Source: Lysinibacillus sp. ZYM-1 (GTDB taxonomy: Bacteria > Bacillota > Bacilli > Bacillales_A > Planococcaceae). From it: 64,000 nt of DNA. Both the position numbers and the translations under genes were made by a program. Location of the stretch: positions 62,001 to 126,000 of the forward strand of contig NZ_KQ465118.1 in the NCBI RefSeq assembly GCF_001308875.1, given 5' to 3'. The notes under the pieces were generated by a model. It was not told the DNA's origin. It saw nothing but the letters and a program-made list of their open reading frames with translations, and searched no databases. Numbering within the stretch: position 1 is the first letter of the stretch; each line of letters starts with the position of its first letter. Shown here in pieces: positions 36,607 through 44,766 of the stretch.

Positions 36607-37773
36607 ATGAAAAAATTTTGGGTATTTGTCCTAACCGGTATGCTATTAATTGTTACAACTACTGGTTTTGCTCGTATGGCATATGGAATTATTTTGCCGT
36701 TTATGCAGGAAGGGTTGGGTTTAACAACTGCACAATCTGGTTACCTAGGTACGATGCTATTTTTAGGTTATTTATTGACAGTGGGGCTTTCAGGAGGACT
36801 CACAATGCGCATTGGTGCAAAAAGTGTTCTGTTAGTGGGAGGAGGCGCTGTCGTTTTAGGGTTAGTGGGTCTAGTATTCGCCACAAACTTCTGGTGGGCT
36901 GCTATCACGCTGTTCTACGCAGGGGCTGGAAGTGCACTTGTGTATACGCCATTACTATCTATAGCCATTAGCTTGTATCCTAAGAAACGAGGTTTGGTAA
37001 TGGGGCTACTAATGAGTGGAGCAGGGATTGGAATGCTATTATCAGGTTTACTGGTACCACTTTTGCTGCAGTATTTTCCTACGTTAGGTTGGCGGGGCGC
37101 TTGGCTAACTTTTGCGGTATTGACACAGCTTGTCGTGTTGTTAGCGTTTTGGGCGATAAAGCAACCAAGGTCTGCTGAAAAGGATACCGTACAAGAAAAA
37201 ACAACTTCATGGCGTAGTAAGCAGTTGTATATCATTGCAGGTATGTATTTTGCCGTGGGTCTAGTCTATCTTATCCCTAATCTATACCAGACAAGCTATA
37301 TGAAAAGTCTTGGCCTATCCAATGAGCTAGCAGGATCTGTTTATGCCATTGCGGGGATTGTATCGATAGGGGGTGCACCGTTTTGGGGAATGTTAGCAGA
37401 TAAAATTGGTGTTAGAAAGGCATTAACATCGGCACTATTACTATCGGTTGCCGGTGATTTGGTGCCAATTATGTTAGAAAACATTGGAGGGTTTATTCTC
37501 TCTTCTATTATTTGGGGCTCTTCCCTCGGTGGTGTTCTAATATTGATTCAGATGAAGGCTAGTCAGCAAGTGTCCTCACAATATGTTGCATCGGCTATTG
37601 GCTTTATTTCCATCTTCTATGCAGCTGGTCAAATGATGGGGCCAGGTCTTGCTGGCTGGTTGATTGAGTATTTTGGTGGATTTCCAGTTGCTTATTGGTT
37701 TGGAGCGACCATATTTTTTTTATGTATTTTGCTAGTATTTCCACTGACTACAGATTCAACAGAAAAATTCTAA
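36607..37773 (+). CDS. MFS transporter, YbfB/YjiJ-like
   Basis: A 388-residue major facilitator with 12 hydrophobic helices, beginning GMLLIVTTTGFARMAYGIILPFMQ, with a loop 2-3 LTMRIGAKSVL and a loop 8-9 GMLADKIGVRKAL motif. The FARMAYG start resembles the YbfB/YjiJ group. It lies inside the iron region, directly before a PchR-like regulator, so siderophore export or uptake is a reasonable inference, but the sequence alone does not show the substrate. The SD is AAAGGGG. Confidence 0.88.
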   Translation: MKKFWVFVLTGMLLIVTTTGFARMAYGIILPFMQEGLGLTTAQSGYLGTMLFLGYLLTVGLSGGLTMRIGAKSVLLVGGGAVVLGLVGLVFATNFWWAAITLFYAGAGSALVYTPLLSIAISLYPKKRGLVMGLLMSGAGIGMLLSGLLVPLLLQYFPTLGWRGAWLTFAVLTQLVVLLAFWAIKQPRSAEKDTVQEKTTSWRSKQLYIIAGMYFAVGLVYLIPNLYQTSYMKSLGLSNELAGSVYAIAGIVSIGGAPFWGMLADKIGVRKALTSALLLSVAGDLVPIMLENIGGFILSSIIWGSSLGGVLILIQMKASQQVSSQYVASAIGFISIFYAAGQMMGPGLAGWLIEYFGGFPVAYWFGATIFFLCILLVFPLTTDSTEKF

Positions 37774-37820
37774 TTTTCATAGCGGAAAAAAGGTGTCTTT
37801 GCTATACTTTGGTTAATTGT

Positions 37821-37835
37821 TGATAATCATTCTCA
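37821..37835. promoter_or_regulatory. Fur box before the PchR-like regulator
   Basis: TGATAATCATTCTCA has one mismatch to the 7-1-7 consensus and lies between the MFS gene and the AraC gene. Confidence 0.82.
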
Positions 37836-37862
37836 ACGAAGTACTGAAAGATGGTGAATGCT

Positions 37863-38834
37863 ATGAATGGGGATTTTCATCAAAATTTCACTCGATTTTT
37901 TCTTACACTAGGAATACTAAAACCACAGGAAAAGTCAAAACAACCTATGACTTTCCAATCGGCAATAAAAGAAGGGGCAATACATCGTTTGATGCCCCGG
38001 ACTGGTTTAGAGGTGATTGTATCGGATTATTCATTCCATCAAGAACATCAAATGAATATCTCAACGGTGGAGCCAATGGTGGAAATTGGATTTTGTTTGC
38101 AAGGAACACGAGAAGTTCATATTGCCAATAGGCAGTATGAAGTAAAAGCAGGGACATGTACATTACAATTAATCGAGCAAGTGGAGGCAAGTTTTTTATT
38201 CAAAAAAGAGGAGTCTTACCATATGGTCGGTATTGGAATCCCTGTATCAACTTTTAATCATTACATGGAAAAAATCAATGGAAATAATGGTGCTTCTATT
38301 AATTTTTCAACAGTTCTTCATGGATCTTGTTATCGCTTGTTTCAAGAGGAAATAAATCCACTAGATATGGGTATGGTGAAACAATTGCTAGAAGCTATAG
38401 CAACTAATCGGATGACTAATTTGGAGTTAGAAAGTATGACTTTACAGCTTTTAAAAAGAACATTCCAGACCTTTTTCCCTCCTCCAACAAACCCGGTGGA
38501 ATTCTCACAGGGTGATAGAGCCAAACTAGTTCAGGCACAAGCCATCATGATAGAAAATATGATGACTCCCCCTTCATTAATGGAGCTATCTCGTTTAGTT
38601 GGTTTAAATGATTTTAAATTGAAAAAGGGTTTTAAAGAAATGTATGGTACAACAGTATTTGGCTATTTACGCGAAAAGCGTTTAGAAAAGGCCTTTTATT
38701 TATTACAAAACGGAACCATGAATGTGATGGAAGTGGCGAATGCTGTTGGCTATTCTAATCCAAGTCATTTTGCTGAAGTTTTTAAAGCGAAGTATGGGCT
38801 GACTCCTCGAGACTTTATAAGATATAGATCATGA
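37863..38834 (+). CDS. AraC-family regulator, PchR/AlcR-like
   Basis: A stand-alone AraC regulator of 323 residues. The N-terminal arm (about 25-210) resembles PchR-type regulators (H.MNISTVEPMVEIGFCLQG). The C-terminal DNA-binding domain (about 220-323) has LMELSRLVGLNDFKLKKGF and MEVANAVGYSNPSHFAEVF. PchR/AlcR/YbtA relatives respond to a specific siderophore and switch on its uptake genes. Unlike its neighbours it has no binding-protein domain. The start at 37863 is preferred (AAAGATGGTG, 6 nt away); ATG 37851 would add four residues with a weaker SD. Confidence 0.88.
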   Translation: MNGDFHQNFTRFFLTLGILKPQEKSKQPMTFQSAIKEGAIHRLMPRTGLEVIVSDYSFHQEHQMNISTVEPMVEIGFCLQGTREVHIANRQYEVKAGTCTLQLIEQVEASFLFKKEESYHMVGIGIPVSTFNHYMEKINGNNGASINFSTVLHGSCYRLFQEEINPLDMGMVKQLLEAIATNRMTNLELESMTLQLLKRTFQTFFPPPTNPVEFSQGDRAKLVQAQAIMIENMMTPPSLMELSRLVGLNDFKLKKGFKEMYGTTVFGYLREKRLEKAFYLLQNGTMNVMEVANAVGYSNPSHFAEVFKAKYGLTPRDFIRYRS

Positions 38835-38839
38835 TAAAA

Positions 38840-38877
38840 CCCTTCAGCTTTAGGATGACGCTGAAGGGCTTTTTTTT
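38840..38877. terminator. Bidirectional intrinsic terminator
   Basis: A 9-bp stem (CCCTTCAGC / GCTGAAGGG) with an 11-nt loop and T7 lies between the convergent AraC and lipoprotein genes. Confidence 0.82.
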
Positions 38878-39835
38878 ATTTCGCTATGCTATCTAGGACA
38901 TTTTGAATGATTTGGCGATTGGCAATAGCTCCTGAATATAACCAGCTTGAACTTGGTTCGAATTCATAAACGTGACCATTTTTAATGGCAGGTATATTAG
39001 CTAGAAGTGGATCGCTTAGCAATTCAGAGCTACCTGCACTATCACTGTTAATAACAAAAAGATAGTCAGCATCTATTTGTACGAATTTTTCTAAAGAAAC
39101 TTGTGACCAATCACCAGCAGCAGACGCTGAGACTTCTTTTACAAGGTTTGGTGTTTGTAAACCAAGATCTTCATAAAGAACAACACCGCTAGAAGCTGTA
39201 TCACTTACCATATAGATTGAATTTTTGATATTCCAGATTACAGTGGCCGAGGGATTTCCGATTTTGTTGTGAATTTCTTTTTTTGCATCTTTTGCATATT
39301 GATCATAATCTGCTAGGACTTTCTTTGCCTTATCTGTTTGACCAAAAATTTCGCCTATTTTTAATAGTTTATTGCGCCAATTATTATCCTCCACGCCCAT
39401 TACATAAGTAGGTGCAATTTTGCTATATTGCTCATATTTTTCACCTTCAGCAATTTCAGGAGAACCGATTACAATTAAATCCGGATTAAAGCTTGTAACA
39501 GCTTCATAGGGAAGATCGAATTCAATCGTTGGAATATCTTTTAAAGAATCCTGAAGATAGTCTTGGATAGATGTCCCACCCTTTACGGACCATTGTGCAA
39601 CAGGCTTAATACCTAATGCTATAAGATGATCTTCCAAATAGGGTGCGATGATGCGTTGAGGATTTTCAGGAATGGTTACTTTATGATCTGTTGAATCTAT
39701 TAAAACTCGATTGGAGCTATCTTCCTTTGTTTTATTTGCTGAGGAAGAAGATGGTTGATTTCCACATGCAGCTAATAGGATGGAAATAATTAAAATGCCA
39801 GTTAAGAAGACATTCTTTTTTAAAAGTTTTGTCAA
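38876..39835 (-). CDS. Iron-siderophore-binding lipoprotein
   Basis: A receptor of 319 residues with lipobox LLAAC (Cys24) and blocks DHKVTIPENPQRIIAPYLEDH, LGIKPVAQWS, FNPDLIVIG, SKIAPTYVM, SGVVLYEDLGLQTP and IPAIKNGHVYEF. It resembles YfiY-type hydroxamate receptors. It uses a TTG start with GGAGG about 9 nt upstream. It is divergent from the Btr-like gene at 39935, whose binding domain shares the VIW.I...Y......LYEDLG block. The two share an overlapping double Fur site. Confidence 0.91.
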   Translation of the reverse strand: MTKLLKKNVFLTGILIISILLAACGNQPSSSSANKTKEDSSNRVLIDSTDHKVTIPENPQRIIAPYLEDHLIALGIKPVAQWSVKGGTSIQDYLQDSLKDIPTIEFDLPYEAVTSFNPDLIVIGSPEIAEGEKYEQYSKIAPTYVMGVEDNNWRNKLLKIGEIFGQTDKAKKVLADYDQYAKDAKKEIHNKIGNPSATVIWNIKNSIYMVSDTASSGVVLYEDLGLQTPNLVKEVSASAAGDWSQVSLEKFVQIDADYLFVINSDSAGSSELLSDPLLANIPAIKNGHVYEFEPSSSWLYSGAIANRQIIQNVLDSIAK

Positions 39836-39887
39836 AGCTATAAGCCTCCTAATTTAATTGATTTCTATCATTCTAATTCATTATAAT

Positions 39888-39908
39888 GAAAATGATAATC
39901 AATATCAA
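39888..39908. promoter_or_regulatory. Overlapping double Fur box between divergent genes
   Basis: TGAAAATGATAATCA (39888-39902, two mismatches) overlaps TGATAATCAATATCA (39894-39908, one mismatch) with a 6-bp offset, the spacing seen where two Fur dimers bind opposite faces of DNA. It can control both the lipoprotein (-) and the regulator (+). Confidence 0.78.
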
Positions 39909-39934
39909 TTTGGTGTTTAGGAGATAGAATTAAA

Positions 39935-41500
39935 ATGTACAAAGACAATCAGTTACTGTCCCATATTTTTTATCAGCCTATTCAAATAGTGAAATTAAAG
40001 GAAATATTAAGTGGCACACAAACACAATTCACACACCCCTCCATTGTCATTATATATGAGGGATATATAGAGTGTACGCTACAGGGTAGAGAAATTCAGC
40101 TTAGTTCAAATTCTGTAATGCTATTCAATGATACAGACGATTTTCAGCTACTTAAAGCATGCGAAAGTAGAGGAATCGTCATTCAATATCGCGTATATGG
40201 CCGCAAAACGGATCCTTTATTACAAGATGCTATCTTAATTGAGCATTGCCCCTATCGACTTATGAATTTAGCTAAAGAAGTAGAAAAGGAAGGGAACGAT
40301 GAAGGCAACAATCCGTTTCGTTTACAAAAATTATTTGGTGAAATGCTAGAAGTGCTGTATAGCCATTTACACGATAATAAACAACAACAAGAGGGACAAT
40401 GGATTGACAAGGTCCTTCAATATATTAATCAAAACTTCCGTGAAGACTTAACAAGAGGGCAGATGGCTGAAAAAGCACAAGTAAGTCCAGAGCATTTTTC
40501 GCGAACATTCCATAAGCATACGGGCTATACATATAGTGAATATTTAACATTGCTAAGAATTCGGGAATCACAGAAAAAGCTATTGTTTGCAATGCCGAAA
40601 TTAGATGAGCTTGCCCAGGATGTTGGTTACAATGAGGGGACTTATTTAAGTCGGAAATTTAAAGAATTAGTGGGTGTATCACCAACAGTTTATTATCAGA
40701 AATCGAAACGTGTCATTGTGCTGAATACAAATCATACTGCATGTGTACTGGCTCTGGGTATTACGCCAGTGTTGGGGGTGTATTCTCCATTTTTAGAGAA
40801 TATCAAACCCGTTCCTTCCTCGCAGAAACTGAAGGGCTATGAGTATGATATTGCCTCAAATTATCAGGAACTAATAGCCGCTTGTCCAGATGTGATTATT
40901 AACTATAGTGGTGAAGAGGGTAAACAATCTTTAGTGTCATTAGCCCCTGTATTCGAGCTGCCGTGTAGACAGTTAAGTTGGCGAGAGCAATTTGGACTTA
41001 TTGCCAATTTAGTAGATAGACGAGAAGTGTATAATAATTGGCTTCAACAATATGATGACCGAGTAGTTCAATGCAACAAGGTTCTTGATCGACAACTTGG
41101 GGCAAGGGGTACTGCTATTGTTTGGGAAATAGGTAGTCATGCAGCTTATTGTCTAAATAGTAGTCATGGTAGGGGCAGTCATATATTATACGAAGATTTA
41201 GGGTTTAGTCGACCAGATGAGATTGTCACACAAAATATAGAGCAAACAGGATATTTAACAGTAGATATTGAAGAAATCGTTCACTTTCCAGCGGATTATA
41301 TATTTGTAACGGCTCTTCCTACAAAAGATTTCGGAAAAGAGTGTCTCTTAACAGTATTACACTCAGAAAAATGGCAGTCACTAGCGGCTGTGCAAAAGAA
41401 GCAAGTGTATTTTATTAATGAGTATGAATTATTTTATGGATATGATCCTTTATCTACAGCAGCTCAATTGCAAAAATTGATGGAAGTACTGACATCATAA
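39935..41500 (+). CDS. Btr-like AraC regulator with fused siderophore-binding domain
   Basis: A 521-residue cytoplasmic regulator. It has a cupin-like N-terminal arm (about 1-150), an AraC DNA-binding domain (about 155-262; RGQMAEKAQVSPEHFSRTF, then DELAQDVGYNEGTYLSRKF) and a binding-protein-like C-terminal domain (KRVIVLNTNHTACVLALGITPVLG to the end) without a signal peptide. Its RGTAIVWEIG...SHILYEDLGFSRP block mirrors the divergent lipoprotein at 38876. The likely targets are that lipoprotein and the one following at 41602. The SD is TTAGGAGATAG, about 10 nt from the ATG. Confidence 0.91.
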   Translation: MYKDNQLLSHIFYQPIQIVKLKEILSGTQTQFTHPSIVIIYEGYIECTLQGREIQLSSNSVMLFNDTDDFQLLKACESRGIVIQYRVYGRKTDPLLQDAILIEHCPYRLMNLAKEVEKEGNDEGNNPFRLQKLFGEMLEVLYSHLHDNKQQQEGQWIDKVLQYINQNFREDLTRGQMAEKAQVSPEHFSRTFHKHTGYTYSEYLTLLRIRESQKKLLFAMPKLDELAQDVGYNEGTYLSRKFKELVGVSPTVYYQKSKRVIVLNTNHTACVLALGITPVLGVYSPFLENIKPVPSSQKLKGYEYDIASNYQELIAACPDVIINYSGEEGKQSLVSLAPVFELPCRQLSWREQFGLIANLVDRREVYNNWLQQYDDRVVQCNKVLDRQLGARGTAIVWEIGSHAAYCLNSSHGRGSHILYEDLGFSRPDEIVTQNIEQTGYLTVDIEEIVHFPADYIFVTALPTKDFGKECLLTVLHSEKWQSLAAVQKKQVYFINEYELFYGYDPLSTAAQLQKLMEVLTS

Positions 41501-41562
41501 AATTACAGGGCAATAAATCACTTTCATGCATAGACAGTAATTTAGCATTCTTCTACAATTAT

Positions 41563-41577
41563 TGAGAATGGTTATCA
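41563..41577. promoter_or_regulatory. Fur box before a lipoprotein gene
   Basis: TGAGAATGGTTATCA has two mismatches to the 7-1-7 consensus and lies 25 nt before the lipoprotein start. It is identical to the box inside the third AraC-lipoprotein frame (45678). Confidence 0.72.
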
Positions 41578-41601
41578 ATTAAAGTGTGTGGAGGGAAAAA
41601 A

Positions 41602-42546
41602 TTGCTTAAACAAAATAGAAAATTTATAGTACCACTGTTTTTGCTATTACTGCTTATGTTAACGGCTTGTGGAGAAAAGGAAAAGACAGCTAACCCAACT
41701 GAAGAGCAGGATACAAATGAAGCGGAGACAAAAACTGTTCAGACGACAAATGGTGAGGTTGTTATTCCGACTAATCCGAAGCGTATTGTAGCAGAGGAAT
41801 ATATCGCAAGTTTACTAGTATTAGATGTGAAACCTGTAGGAGCCCCTGGGTTGGCTCTGGAAAACTATTATTTAAAGGAAGCATTAAAAGATGCTGAAGA
41901 TATCGGTGCATATGGGAAACCATCGACTGAGAGGATTTTAGCACTTAAACCTGATTTGATTATTTCTGGCAATGGAGAAAATTATGATGCTTTAAGTAAA
42001 ATTGCTCCAACAGTTGTCGTCCCTTATGGGAATTTGAAGAATGCACATGAGGAGCTTACATATTTCGGTGAGTTACTGGGAAAAGAGCAAGAAGCAAAGG
42101 ATTGGCTCTCCCAATATGATCAGAAGATTGCTGATGCAAAGGCACAAGTAGATGCAATTATTCCGGAGGATGCGAGTTTTTCAATTATTGAAGATGCAGG
42201 TAAATCTATCTATGTTTATGGAGACAACTTTGGACGTGGAGGGCAGCCAATTTATCAGTCACTTGGTCGAAAGCCACCTGCTAATGTTGCAGATGAAATT
42301 ATGGAAAAGCAGTGGGCTGAAATTTCAGAAGAGGTACTGTCAGATTATGCAGGGGACTACATTATTCTGACTTCAAATGATCGAACGGTTGAAGATTTTA
42401 AGAATGACCCCATATGGGGGAGCTTGCCAGCTGTAAAAAATGATCATCTTTATGTTTGGCCAGAGGAACGCTCTTGGTATTATGATCCAACAGCGGTGTT
42501 GGCGCAGGTTGAGGAGTTAACAAACTGGCTAACGAATAAAAAATAA
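41602..42546 (+). CDS. Iron-siderophore-binding lipoprotein
   Basis: A FeuA-like receptor of 314 residues with lipobox MLTAC (Cys23) and blocks TNGEVVIPTNPKRIV, LDVKPVGAPGL, ERILALKPDLII, SKIAPTVVVPYG, FGRGGQPIYQSLGRKPP and LPAVKNDHLYVW. It is close in sequence to the lipoprotein at 29599. The start is TTG 41602, 6 nt after GGAGGG; an open GTG six codons earlier would place the SD inside the gene. A terminator follows. The ligand is unknown. Confidence 0.9.
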   Translation: MLKQNRKFIVPLFLLLLLMLTACGEKEKTANPTEEQDTNEAETKTVQTTNGEVVIPTNPKRIVAEEYIASLLVLDVKPVGAPGLALENYYLKEALKDAEDIGAYGKPSTERILALKPDLIISGNGENYDALSKIAPTVVVPYGNLKNAHEELTYFGELLGKEQEAKDWLSQYDQKIADAKAQVDAIIPEDASFSIIEDAGKSIYVYGDNFGRGGQPIYQSLGRKPPANVADEIMEKQWAEISEEVLSDYAGDYIILTSNDRTVEDFKNDPIWGSLPAVKNDHLYVWPEERSWYYDPTAVLAQVEELTNWLTNKK

Positions 42547-42581
42547 TACGCGAGTGGAGTGAATCACTTAGCTCAAAGGCA

Positions 42582-42620
42582 AAGGAAGTACCTTAAGAAA
42601 CGAAGGTGCTTCCTTTTTAT
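42582..42620 (+). terminator. Intrinsic terminator
   Basis: AAGGAAGTACCTT pairs with AAGGTGCTTCCTT (one mismatch) across an 8-nt loop, followed by T residues. Confidence 0.8.
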
Positions 42621-42641
42621 TGTGACAATTTAAGATGTCAT

Positions 42642-42656
42642 TGAGAATGTTTATCA
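42642..42656. promoter_or_regulatory. Fur box before the second AraC-lipoprotein gene
   Basis: TGAGAATGTTTATCA has two mismatches to the consensus, followed by TATAAT after 3 nt (42660-42665). Confidence 0.75.
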
Positions 42657-42715
42657 TTTATAATATTCACAAGAGGAACCATTCTATGATTTTACTAGAA
42701 AGGGGAAAATAAACA

Positions 42716-44626
42716 GTGAACATAGATGATCATATTCTTCTGTGGAAAGCAGCTTCCATTCAAGTGTTTGATATCCGTTATACAAGGATGCAAAATGATG
42801 AACAGCTTAGCTCCTATCGTGTACCAACAAGCTGTTTTCTATACGCAATAAAAGGGAAAGCTGATTTATTGTTGGATAGTAAAGCCTATAAAATAGAAAG
42901 TTTTTATATAATGCATGTTGGTAAAGGGAGCTACCTACAGATTAGTGCTGTAGAAGATAGTTTGGAGTACTATTTAATTCTCTACAAAGCGACGTTACCT
43001 CTTCCTCATAGAAAAAGTTTACTAGCGTTGTGGGAACGTGAAAAACCTTTTCAGCTTCAATATGTTTTTCAAGTTTCGAATGTACTTACATTACAGGAAA
43101 AAATCGAAACTATGCACCGAGAGTGGCTCAAACAGGGTAATCTAGCCCATTTTTATGTCAAATCACTCTTTTATCAATCTGTTTATGAGTTTTTGCAGCA
43201 ATTACACCAACAGCAGGTCATTGTTCAGCAGCCAGATCTTGTGGAGCAAATTCAAAATTATATAGAAGAATACTATAGTCAACAGATTACACGAGAATCC
43301 CTTGCCAAAGTGTTGAATTATAGTGTGCCTCATATCGCGAAGCAATTTAAACAAAAGACGGGTAGAAGCATTATCGATTATCTTATCCAGATAAGAATAC
43401 AAAAAGCACAGCATTTATTAATACATACAACTTCGAGTTTGCAAGAGATTGCGTCGAGTGTGGGCTATGAAGATGTCTCTTATTTTATTCGTATCTTTAA
43501 AAAATATAGTGGGCAAACCCCAATGCAATTCAAGCAACAGCGGGGACAGAAAAAATCGTATCGTCCTATGTATCGGCTTTCTTTGTCTAATGATAAAAAG
43601 TGGATACGACATTATAATGATAATGATAATCATTATCATTATAAGCAAAAAGGAGATTTACCGATGAATAAAAAAACAAAGTCCTCTATGATGGCGACGT
43701 TATTGCTATGTTTCACTTTATTGCTCAGTGCATGTTCTGGTAATGCCATTAATACTTCCAATAGTGGGGAGACAAAAGCATCAGCTAATCAGTCAACGGA
43801 AGTGCAGGCAACAACGAAAATCGTCTCAACTGTGAATGGGGATGTAGAAATTCCAGTTGATCCTAAACGTATCGTAACCGATCATTACCCTGGTTTTTTA
43901 TTGACCTTGGGCATAAAACCAGTAGGTACACAGGAGCTTTATATGAAAAGCCCTTACTTGAAAGAGCATAACGAAGGAATTACATATTTTGAAGACTCCC
44001 TTGAAGCAGTAGTTGATTTGAAACCGGATCTTATTATTACTGGTGACGAAAAGAAATATGAAGCCTTTGTTAAAATAGCTCCAACTGTCTTAATACCCTT
44101 TACTTTAGAAATGGGTGCAACATTGGAGAAATTTAGTAGAATTTTAGATAAAGAGGATGAGGTAAAAACTTGGTTAGATGACTACAATCAACGAGTAGCA
44201 AAAGCCAGACAAACTGTTCAAGATATTATTGGTAAGGATAAAACAGTTACGATTTTTGCGGGTGGAGCAAAAGATGACATAACATTATACGGTAATGGCT
44301 ATACAGGGCGATCATTTTATGATGGGCTTGGCATGACGCCACCCACAAAAGTATTAGAGGAGATTGATCCTGAAAAGCCTTGGCTTCAATTATCCCCTGA
44401 GTTACTTACAGAATATGTGGGTGATTATATTTTTATGGCAGTGGATAAAGCGACAGAAACATATGATTATAAAAACGAACCCGTTTGGAAAACACTCGAT
44501 GCTGTACAAAATGATCAAATCTTTGAAATCGATGGATGGAGTTTCTGGTTTTCTGATCCTATTTCAATTCTTGGTCAAATTGAAGAAGTGACAGAAATGT
44601 TAGTACAGCATGCTAAAGAAAAATAA
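42716..44626 (+). CDS. AraC-type regulator continuous with a siderophore-binding lipoprotein
   Basis: A second 636-codon frame with the same build. It has an AraC arm starting LWKAASIQVFDIRY (1-165), helix-turn-helix motifs (about 175-278; LAKVLNYSVPHIAKQF, then QEIASSVGYEDVSYFIRIF), a 38-residue linker, then from M317 a lipoprotein with lipobox LLSAC (Cys340). The start is GTG with AAGGGG 10 nt upstream. A very symmetric Fur box lies in the linker DNA. The coding frame is uninterrupted, so a 636-residue membrane-spanning regulator is possible. Separate expression of the lipoprotein from the internal promoter is equally or more likely. Confidence 0.88.
   Translation: MNIDDHILLWKAASIQVFDIRYTRMQNDEQLSSYRVPTSCFLYAIKGKADLLLDSKAYKIESFYIMHVGKGSYLQISAVEDSLEYYLILYKATLPLPHRKSLLALWEREKPFQLQYVFQVSNVLTLQEKIETMHREWLKQGNLAHFYVKSLFYQSVYEFLQQLHQQQVIVQQPDLVEQIQNYIEEYYSQQITRESLAKVLNYSVPHIAKQFKQKTGRSIIDYLIQIRIQKAQHLLIHTTSSLQEIASSVGYEDVSYFIRIFKKYSGQTPMQFKQQRGQKKSYRPMYRLSLSNDKKWIRHYNDNDNHYHYKQKGDLPMNKKTKSSMMATLLLCFTLLLSACSGNAINTSNSGETKASANQSTEVQATTKIVSTVNGDVEIPVDPKRIVTDHYPGFLLTLGIKPVGTQELYMKSPYLKEHNEGITYFEDSLEAVVDLKPDLIITGDEKKYEAFVKIAPTVLIPFTLEMGATLEKFSRILDKEDEVKTWLDDYNQRVAKARQTVQDIIGKDKTVTIFAGGAKDDITLYGNGYTGRSFYDGLGMTPPTKVLEEIDPEKPWLQLSPELLTEYVGDYIFMAVDKATETYDYKNEPVWKTLDAVQNDQIFEIDGWSFWFSDPISILGQIEEVTEMLVQHAKEK
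43620..43642 (+). promoter_or_regulatory. Extended perfect Fur palindrome inside the coding frame
   Basis: A perfect 11-1-11 palindrome centred on 43631 contains TGATAATCATTATCA (43624-43638). A TATAAG -10-like sequence overlaps its right edge (43640-43645) and an AGGAG SD follows at about 43651. As protein it encodes the NDNDNHYHYK part of the linker. Confidence 0.88.
43664..44626 (+). CDS. Iron-siderophore-binding lipoprotein (internal in-frame start)
   Basis: Read from ATG 43664 (AAAGGAG, 8 nt) this is a standard 320-residue receptor lipoprotein with lipobox LLSAC (Cys24). Blocks include VNGDVEIPVDPKRIV, LGIKPVGTQEL, VKIAPTVLIPF, GRSFYDGLGMTPPTKV and LDAVQNDQIFEI. It is FeuA-like and related to the units at 29599 and 45718. 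It is in frame with, and downstream of, an AraC domain and a Fur-box promoter. Confidence 0.78.
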   Translation: MNKKTKSSMMATLLLCFTLLLSACSGNAINTSNSGETKASANQSTEVQATTKIVSTVNGDVEIPVDPKRIVTDHYPGFLLTLGIKPVGTQELYMKSPYLKEHNEGITYFEDSLEAVVDLKPDLIITGDEKKYEAFVKIAPTVLIPFTLEMGATLEKFSRILDKEDEVKTWLDDYNQRVAKARQTVQDIIGKDKTVTIFAGGAKDDITLYGNGYTGRSFYDGLGMTPPTKVLEEIDPEKPWLQLSPELLTEYVGDYIFMAVDKATETYDYKNEPVWKTLDAVQNDQIFEIDGWSFWFSDPISILGQIEEVTEMLVQHAKEK

Positions 44627-44637
44627 AGGCGTTGAAT

Positions 44638-44669
44638 AAAATCACTCAAGCTTTGCTTGAGTGATTTTT
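44638..44669 (+). terminator. Intrinsic terminator
   Basis: A perfect 12-bp stem (AATCACTCAAG core / CTTGAGTGATT) with a 5-nt loop and a T5 tail. Confidence 0.87.
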
Positions 44670-44703
44670 CCATGCTTCGCTATTGTTGTTAGAAAAATAA
44701 TAT

Positions 44704-44718
44704 TGAGAATGATTATCA
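44704..44718. promoter_or_regulatory. Fur box before the third AraC-lipoprotein gene
   Basis: TGAGAATGATTATCA has one mismatch to the consensus, with TATAAT 2 nt downstream. Between it and the gene is a 5-codon TTG frame (44747-44764) with an ideal GGAGG SD. Confidence 0.82.
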
Positions 44719-44766
44719 ATTATAATAAACTTGGAGGTAGTAATAAGTTGGAAGGAATGAATTAGG

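Noticed and set aside
37817-38131. Overlapping plus-strand frame of 104 codons at the AraC gene
   Set aside because: It is a shadow of the PchR-like gene in another frame, without a domain pattern.
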